Shown: positions 56,936 through 64,000 of the stretch, one piece after another
How the letters are laid out: each line of letters begins with the position of its first letter
Position numbering within the stretch: position 1 is the first letter of the stretch
Source of the DNA: Cordilura impudica
Lineage: Eukaryota > Arthropoda > Insecta > Diptera > Scathophagidae
NCBI GenBank assembly: GCA_963682025.1
Contig: OY821521.1
Location: 114,864,328 to 114,928,327, forward strand
Direction: 5' to 3'
Length of the DNA stretch: 64,000 nucleotides
Made by a program: the position numbers and the translations under genes
The notes under the pieces: generated by a model
What the model saw: only the letters and a program-made list of their open reading frames with translations
Database searches by the model: none
What the model was told of the DNA's origin: nothing

Positions 56936-57394
56936 ATAGTAATAATAATAAAAAAAAAAAAATATACAATACAAAAAAAAAGAATATATAAATAAAATAA
57001 AATAAAGATAAATGCATTCATAGCATTATAATACATATAAAAGGTCAATGTTTTCTAACCGTAACCGTAACGAGTCAGTTGTTTTTTTTTACATGAAAAT
57101 CACTTAAAACAGTTACCGAACGTAACCGGAACGTCCCAATACTTTTCATATGAAAAAAAGGCTGACACGTTACGTAACAGTTACATGTCGCTAACTTGTT
57201 CTTTACACAGGCTACTGCTTTTGCAGCCAACTTCAAGTCTATTTATATAGTTTCGTAAGCATAACTGATAAAATTGTTTCTATTATTTTTTGCTGTAAGT
57301 AATAAATTATAAATATACTGAATTTGCAAACTAAAATGGATACATATATTGGAGGTGCTTTAATACAAAAGAGTTAACGAAACAAAATCAAAAA
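56936..57394. other. A-rich sequence, then a stretch of GTTAC-type repeats, no gene
   Basis: 57055-57190 holds repeated CCGTAACCGTAACGAG, GTTACCGAACGTAACCGGAACG and CACGTTACGTAACAGTTAC. Several of these are inverted with respect to each other and could fold. No coding frame is seen. Confidence 0.4.
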
Positions 57395-57460
57395 AAAAAC
57401 AACTCTACAACATCAACAATGGCAGTCATATGTTCTTCAAATAGAAAAAAAAAAACTGCA
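57395..57460 (+). repeat. Left arm of a ~62 bp inverted repeat
   Basis: AACAACTCTACAACATCAAC through TCAAATAGAAAAAAAAAAACTG is the reverse complement of 59797-59855 (about 90% by eye). The two arms are 2.3 kb apart. Confidence 0.7.
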
Positions 57461-58950
57461 AGTGTGTTTTGTTGGCTACTAAACAAAAATAGTGTTGACA
57501 ATATAACAAAATATGTAAAAGAAGTTAGTGCTATGAAATATTTTATTTTGTTTAAAAAAAAATCGCAAAATGAAAGGCTATAATTCCATTAATAATCAAA
57601 AGGCGTTAAACTAATTTATTTATTTTTACGTTGTACTAATGCATTTTAAATAAGTAAAAGTAATTGTATATTTAAATAAAAATGCATTTGTATTATATGT
57701 TGCTGTCGTATTCAGAAAAATCAAGTAGCTGACTATACGACTACAAATGCTGCTGCCAGCAGTCGTCTATGTGTTTCATTCATGATGTTGCATTTTTTTG
57801 CGAGCAATACTTACATATATTCTAAATAAAGAAATAATAGTTCTTTTCATACTGCGAAATCTATACAAATATATGTACAAATACTATATGTCAAATTTCA
57901 AATTTGCAGTAATTGATACATTTTTGAAAGAAAATTGTATAATATGAAATGTCTTTAATTTATTTCATAGAAAACAATTTTTTGAGGTGCGTGGATTTTC
58001 CATATTTACTGTTTTACTATTTTCGTAATGAGGTTAAATGAGTTAAAAAGAATTTAAAATATTTGAAAATATTAGGTGAGGATCCTCAAGATGTAATATA
58101 CGGTCGGTCTAAAACTTTTCACTTAGAGCCACAGTTAAATTCGAAACAACAAAAACCCATATATTTTGTGCATAAAGTTTAACATTAAATGTGCTTTTCT
58201 AAAATGTCTATATATTTTTTCTCATTCATTTCTGACCATCTTCAATGTAAATTTACCAAAGTTTTTTTTATTGCAATATGTATATAAAACTTAAAAATTA
58301 AAATTTTTTATTGTGTATTAACTTATTATTCTGCGATTTTCATTACATCACAAAATGTTACAAATTGGCACTACTGTTTCAAAAACAGAAAACTTCTAAA
58401 TCAGTTGAAAACAGTTGATCTGTAAAACTGTGTGTGAAATTGTGTCAAATAAAATAACAAATATTAATAAATATAGTAATACATATATATATATTTTATT
58501 AATTTTGTTAAGAATTAGCACAAAATTTATTTTCCATCTTGCATTTCATTTATAAAGAATTCTGCCATATTTTGTTAAAGGGAAAATCCATTTTTGTTAT
58601 ATTAAAAAAAACAGACTTGCATTTAATTTTTCCGTGACTGCCTCAATAATTGCGTAGATGCCACCGCAATATTTTTTCTAATTAAATATTAACCAATATC
58701 TAACTAGAATTATGATTTATTCTGACTGAAAAGTTCCAATTAAAAGTTATTCATCCCAATTATGAATATTCTCAAGGAATTTCTTTCTCACGGAAAATAC
58801 ATTTCTCGAGAAAAAAATTCCTCCAATTATAAATTCCGCGTGAACAAAAAATGATTAACTGGCATCATCGAATTTCGAAGCCACTTGCTTTGCTTATTGA
58901 CAATTTATTTTCTATTTTTTGTGTGTGTGCAAACGACCCTACAATAAATG
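57461..58950. other. A+T-rich sequence with a diverged family 2 block, no gene
   Basis: 58330-58590 (TTCTGCGATTTTCATTACATC, AAAATGTTACAAATTG, ATTCTGCCATATTTTGTTAAAGG) resembles 48805-48850 and the 13590s, i.e. old family 2 sequence. The rest is featureless. The open frame at 58851-59048 crosses a MITE end and is not called. Confidence 0.4.
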
Positions 58951-59772
58951 TCCCAATAAACATTTTTGTTTGCTATCAACTTGAGGTGCATTTGAGATCA
59001 AATACATTTCTCAAATCTCCAACGTTAATTCTCAAATGCCCTCAATAGTTCGAATATAGTCTTCTCAACTTAAAAGGCACATTTTTTATATGGCGATTTT
59101 CATAGTTATCAAATTGAGAAATTTGTGATTCTCAACTTGATAGCAAAGAAATATTTCCAATCGGTATCAAATGGAAGGTACGGAATTGCCATATTAAAAA
59201 ATATTATACTAATTTTTGAAATGAAAACAATGTACTTTTTTTAATGTTTTAATTTAATTTCATTATATATTTAACATTACTATGTACATATTTAACATTA
59301 AATGTACATATTATGTACATTTTTTAAAATCTAGAATTAAAAATAAATGAATTAATTATTTGTACATTTTTTGAATATTTATATTAAATATGTCATAAAT
59401 AAGAATTTAAATTGAAAAATTCGACAAAAAGCAGAAATAATTAAAAATATATCAATTAATTATTTGTACTTTTTTGGCAGTTTTTAATTTAATTTATTAT
59501 TTATGACATATTTAAATAATATCTCAAACTTAACACAAATCGTAAAGTTAAAAAAATGTTTGGTCTCAAGTGGAGAAAAGTGTTGGATATCCAATTGAGA
59601 GTAAAAATGTTTCTCAAAGATTGGAAAAAATGTTAAGTCTCAACTTGATGTCAAGTTGAAAGCAAACAAGGAGAAAAATTGTTCAACCCAAGTTGAGAAT
59701 TACATTTGACATCAATTTAAGAACTTAACTTTTCTCCAACATTGGAGAAATAATATTTCAATGCATACTGGG
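58951..59772. mobile_element. Probable MITE, CCCARTAWRCATT family
   Basis: ~820 bp with TCCCAATAAACATT at the left and, on the opposite strand, CCCCAGTATGCATTG at the right. Subterminal motifs (CAACTTGAKGT, CTCAAATCTCCAACGTTAA, TTTCTCCAACATTGGAGAAA) are repeated in opposite orientation. AATG flanks both sides. There is no ORF. The superfamily is not determined. Confidence 0.5.
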
Positions 59773-59796
59773 GAATGACCGAAACTAACACATAAA

Positions 59797-59852
59797 CAGT
59801 TTTTTCCTATTTGAAAAACATATGACTGTCATTGTTGCTGTTGTAGAGTTGT
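59797..59852 (-). repeat. Right arm of the inverted repeat with 57395-57460
   Basis: The reverse complement of the left arm; ends where the family 2 element begins at 59853. Confidence 0.65.
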
Positions 59853-60715
59853 TATACCCTCCACTCCAGTGTGCAGAGGGTATATATAAGTTTGTCATTC
59901 CGTTTGTAATAATTAGAAAAAAAATTTTGGACCCCATAAAATTTATATATTTGTGATCCTTATAACAACCGGAGTTGATATAGCGATGTCCGTCTGTCCG
60001 TCTGTGGAAATCACGATGACGGCATCAATCCGGCAGCTAGGGTACTCGTTGACATAAAAATGATTCACTAACATCCTGAGAAGTTTGCTATTTAAAATCG
60101 TCCAAATCGGTCGATTAGGGCCCGAGATTTGAATGAAGAACTAAAAAAGTCCTGAAAAAAAAATAATTTTCTATGTTGTTCTTGTCACGATCACGCCCTC
60201 AATAGTGCAGCTACAGTGATCATTTCTAGTGAGAATGATTCACCAAATTCATGGAAAGATTTCTACTTCAAAAATCATTAAAATCGGTGGAACAGGTCCA
60301 GGGAAATCTCTGAAAAATTAAAAAAAAAATGAAAAACATGATATTTCTATATTGTTCTTGTTGTTATTCTAAATGTTGCATTGTTTTCATAGCTGGACTT
60401 GTTGTTTTTGTGGTCGTTATGGTAATAGTATAACAAAAACAAACCCTTTGTACATTTTTTTATCAACTCTGGTAGAAAAATTTAAAAGTTTCCATTGTTT
60501 TGGCATCACTAAAAAAATATGTTAGATCATTTCTGTCATTGCCACAAGCCTGTCTGCAAAATTTCAGATCGATTGGGACACGGGAAAGTGGTTAAAATCG
60601 ATCCAAAATTTTTTCGACAAGCAGACACTACGAGTTAATATAAAGGGAGTAAAAATTCACCAACATCTAAAGCAAATAATGCTAAAATACCTAGTTGTTA
60701 ATAAAAAAAAACAAT

Positions 60716-61340
60716 TGGGCAATTCACAATGGGTAATGTATCGTTGTATCTCTTGTATCGTGTATCACTTTACAATAGTGTAAAATTGTTGTTGGTAATT
60801 TTCACTGAAAAATCTGATACACGATCCAACTTCATTTGCTATGTTTAGTAAATGTTGTATATTGTATCATAACATATCAGTTCCAAGTGAATGCCAGTTT
60901 TTATGAAAAAGAAAAAACAAATACATAGAATATTATCAGCATAAATAATTATAAAATAAAATATGGCAAATAATGCAAATAACGCAAATACATCGATAAG
61001 TTTATTTATATAAAAATTAATGTTTATATTTTTAGTATGTATTTTCTCTTTCAGTACCAACCAAAACATTTAACATTTTTTTTTTTCATTTTAAATTAAA
61101 ATGCAAGAGGTACGTAACTAAAACTCCAGGGTATATCTCACGACCAAAAAGCAAACACTGATAAGTGTTTTCTCTTATACAAAATAGCAGAAGCGACGAA
61201 GCGATCTTTCCTCGTTGGATCGAAAATTACTAAAGAAAGCGTTTTACAATATGAAAATACAACTGAGTGTTCACAACAAATGATTGTATTGTGTATTTCA
61301 ATACAACATACAATATACAACACCTGTTGTGAATTGCCCA
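60716..61340. mobile_element. MITE with TGGGCAATTCACAA terminal repeats
   Basis: TGGGCAATTCACAA at the left and TTGTGAATTGCCCA at the right, perfect 14-base inverted ends. Uninterrupted copies of the host read ACAATGTAAATTT here, so the flanking AAT on each side is a 3-bp duplication. 625 bp. Two low-complexity frames inside are not genes. TGTATCGTGTATCA-type repeats lie near the ends. Confidence 0.78.
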
Positions 61341-61381
61341 AATGTAAATTTAGCAAAAAAATTTATGTATTAATTTATTTA

Positions 61382-61874
61382 AGGTGCTATTACACGAAAT
61401 GTTTTTTACATATGTACTGTCACTTTTTTTATCCATATGAAATTCCTCATGTCTGTCAAAATTGTCTTTTACATACGATTCATAATTTTTGCTATCACAC
61501 GTGCATATGTATTTCCGTCTAACATAACCTCTAAATGTAAACAACAGCTAATTTAATTTGTGAATTTACAAAAATTTATTGTTAAAAAAAAAGGTTATTT
61601 ATTTTTTAATTGTTAATTAATACTAAAGAATTTATTTTTCTTTCAATATTTCTCTTTAAAATTTACTCTGTTTTTCTTTCGCCACAAGCAGTGTTGTATT
61701 TTCATATGTTTGTCATGCAAAAATAGAACCTGTTCTAATTGAAAAATATACATGTAACTTTCCTCATGTGTTGTACACAAACAATGCTTCATATGTATCA
61801 CACGATGTGTACAACTTTTGTTGTGGGAAAATTTGACAGTACATATGTAAAAAACACATCATGTAATAGCACCT
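61382..61874. mobile_element. PIF/Harbinger-type MITE, AGGTG family, copy 2
   Basis: AGGTGCTATTACACGAAATG at the left and its inverse at the right; the inverted repeat runs ~40 bases with few mismatches. Flanked by TTA on both sides (TTTAA if the ends are drawn one base shorter), and the empty site TTATTTAAAGAG is seen in other copies of the host. The interior matches 50507-51006. Confidence 0.82.
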
Positions 61875-62328
61875 TTAAAGAGAAAAACACAAAAACAACG
61901 TTTGATGTTGTATTTTTTGTGTGTAATATTTAAATATACATACATACACATATTAAATAATACAAATAATGTACATATATTATATATATGTATGTATGTA
62001 TATTCATAGTAACTGCATGTTAGAAATAAATCGGTTATTTTATTTACATAAAATTCTGCAGTATTTTGTTGTGGGGAAAATACATTTCTTTTGTATTAAC
62101 AGAGTGTCACTTCATTTTGCTCAGCGTGACTATGCCACAGTAGATGCCGCCATAATTTTTGTTTGTTCTAATTAGCTTTGCAATAGTTATTTCTATTTAA
62201 ACATGAATGTTAATATTTTCAACTAGATATCATACAGAACAATGTTAAGAGTATACACGGGTTGGTCTTTTATTTCATACGTTTTTTCATTATTCTTTTA
62301 CAAATATGAACATAAGTTTGGCATATTA

Positions 62329-62903
62329 CGCACCAATCTCACATCACACTGCAAGTTCGAAAAACTCAATACACTCACATTTTTTTTACTAATACACACA
62401 CATTTTCCGCAGTGGTCACACTAATGGCACCAAATTTTTCGTGCGAATAGTGGCAGACACTAACGATGATTAATGTTACCCTGTTATAAATTTAATGCAA
62501 ATTTACTGGATTCTGTAAAATTGTAATTAAAGTTTTAACTTGTTAAATCTATTATAATGATTTATTTTTTGAAATGCGCATACAAAAACGCAAGTTTGTT
62601 AATTATAGAGCATAAATATTATTAACTATTATTAAAATAATACTAATAATAATAAATGTAAACATTTTCCCTCAAACATGAACCTGTATAATAAACTTGG
62701 TAACTCTACTTAAAATAAAATAAGAGAGAGAAGTATACAAATTTTTTCAAGTTTACGCTTCGACAACATTTTAAAAATGAGATTGCAGTCAGATGTTTGA
62801 GCATAAAATTTAATGGCGATGGATTCGACTAATTCGAACAATTTTTCGTTGATAATACGTACACAACGATTTTACAATTTCAGTGTGATGTGAGATTGGG
62901 GGG
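62329..62903. mobile_element. PIF/Harbinger-type MITE with CAATCTCACATCACACTG ends
   Basis: CGCACCAATCTCACATCACA at the left; CAGTGTGATGTGAGATTGG with GGGG at the right; ~18 of the last 23 bases are perfectly inverted. TTA lies on both sides (62326-62328, 62904-62906), and the empty site CATATTAACTTTTTG is seen at 13858. The 3-bp TTA duplication points to PIF/Harbinger. 575 bp, no ORF. Confidence 0.82.
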
Positions 62904-64000
62904 TTAACTTTTTGTTGTCTTTACAAAATAGAGTTACCGAGTTCGTCAATGAGTTGTTTGCTTACAAAACAGTTCTACATAGTTATATAGAATTATTATT
63001 CTGCTTTACCTATAAAATATCTGATTGCGATTACAGCTAATTTTTAAAAATTGTTTATAAGTAATAAAGCATTATTATTCACATAAATACAAAATTTCAC
63101 TTTTTAAATTTTCCATTCAAATTTAAGAAAATATCAATTATAATAAAAACTGAAAATAAAATTTCCAATTATAAATTAGAAAATATTAATTGAGTTTCAG
63201 AAAATCATATCAAAACGTCGGAAATAATAATTTTAAATTTAGAAATATCTTTACATTTAAAAATGTTTACATTTAAAAAAAAATATTGCCATTCAGGAGA
63301 TATTAATAACTTTTCAGTACCGCGATTCAGTAACTTCTTTTAACGATAGTCGAATTGTAAAAAAAAAGAAAATTGCAAAATTATCAGTAAAATTTTGAAA
63401 CGATATTCGCTATTGTTAAAGTCAGCTGTTGTTGTTATCTAAACGACAACCATTTTTGTGTTGTTTATCCAATCGATAAAAACTTAAATTTTTAGGTTGA
63501 AATGTCGTCATACATAAATAAAAATCATGAAATAGTGAAAATATTTTGCTTTAATTAAAAAACTTTTTTATATAAATAAAAAAATTAAATAGCATATTCA
63601 ATTCATTATTTCATTTTCAAATAAATAAACAGAAATATTAGTAAAAAAAATAAAGATATTACACATAAATATAAAATCATCCTGTCTAACCCGAAGTAAT
63701 TTGTTTTTTTTCTATTCTTTGGGTTTTTCGCTTATTTTGACAGAGATGCCACTCCTTTACAATTTAAATAAATAGAAAAACAGATTTGTCGATATTAATT
63801 TAAATTCAATGAATTTAAGAAAACCTCAAATGATATTTAAGAATTGCTAACATAAAAATTGTTACATAAGTAAACGTAATTTTATGAGAATGTTATTTTT
63901 TATATATAAATTTTCACAATTTTTTTTGGATGAAAATTTGAAGTTTTTCAGAAAATAAAGATAACATTAAATTATTTTATTTAAAATGTTTGGGACTTTT

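Larger units (their letters stand above)
59853..64000 (+). mobile_element. Helentron-associated family 2, long copy containing three MITEs, cut by window end
   Basis: Starts TATACCCTCCACTCCAG and follows the full copy block by block: 59853-60715, 61341-61382, 61875-62328, 62904-64000, with insertions between. It reaches the equivalent of position ~15135 of the copy at 12710 when the window ends (TTTAAAATGTTTGGGAC). No coding frame is seen in the element itself. Confidence 0.82.

Noticed and set aside
55592..62424. Small ORFs within Helentron-like copies and MITEs (55592, 60845, 61138, 61280, 61739, 61969, 62242)
   Set aside because: Low-complexity, crossing element junctions, and not preserved between copies of the same element.

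Overview
The window looks like nuclear heterochromatin or a transposon graveyard from a higher (probably calyptrate) fly. It is very A+T-rich, and I recognise no intact host protein-coding gene. Almost everything supportable is mobile DNA: gypsy, BEL/Pao, Penelope-like, non-LTR, hAT, PIF/Harbinger and Helentron/mini-me-like elements with the (GTCY)n tracts typical of Diptera. A tandem pair of U1 snRNA pseudogenes is also present. The fly assignment is inference from these families; no species marker was seen.

Layout. 1-5091 is a 5 kb (ATT)n microsatellite. It is joined to a ~105 bp unit (U) that recurs at 10.9 kb and 34.9 kb, each time with a TAA/ATT tract at the same end. The first U copy is split by a tandemly duplicated ~0.75 kb repeat (A1, A2), and A2 carries a Helentron-like element. 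7.9-10.85 kb is a 5'-truncated, broken non-LTR retrotransposon on the minus strand. 11.0-12.3 kb is a trinucleotide tract and an unassigned G+C-richer stretch. 12.3-18.9 kb is a palindrome-bearing minisatellite split by a 3.0 kb Helentron-like element (12710-15710) and a 2.65 kb DNA transposon (15814-18461) whose minus-strand protein resembles a widespread unnamed insect transposase-like family.

19.7-33.8 kb is a minus-strand gypsy element (gag, protease, RT, start of RNase H). It is split by a complete plus-strand BEL/Pao provirus (20818-30413: two LTRs, Arg-type primer site, gag, pol, envelope-like gene). That provirus is itself split inside its integrase by a 5'-truncated Penelope-like element (25903-27167). 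The order of insertion is therefore gypsy, then BEL, then Penelope.

34.7-36.15 kb has a third U unit, the C-terminal end of a Harbinger transposase and a convergent Myb/SANT-like gene that keeps two recognisable introns. 36.15-41.62 kb is a second, plus-strand gypsy element of the 17.6/297 type, decayed, with a 3' LTR split by a Helentron-like element. 42.0-53.6 kb reads as the scattered remains of one minus-strand hAT element (ZMYM1/DUF4371-like). It is split by a small LTR element without pol (44284-47933) and by a Helentron-like copy (48164-53305) that also holds the U1 pseudogenes, a MITE, a second hAT with 8-bp target duplication and a BED-finger remnant. 53.6 kb to the end is dominated by copies of the same Helentron-like family inserted into one another; the last copy (59853 to window end) contains three separate MITEs.

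Nearly all coding regions carry stops or frameshifts. The main value of the window is its nesting record, its terminal-repeat and target-site evidence, and a few oddities: the giant ATT array with its U units, the unnamed TIR transposon, and the U1 tandem.
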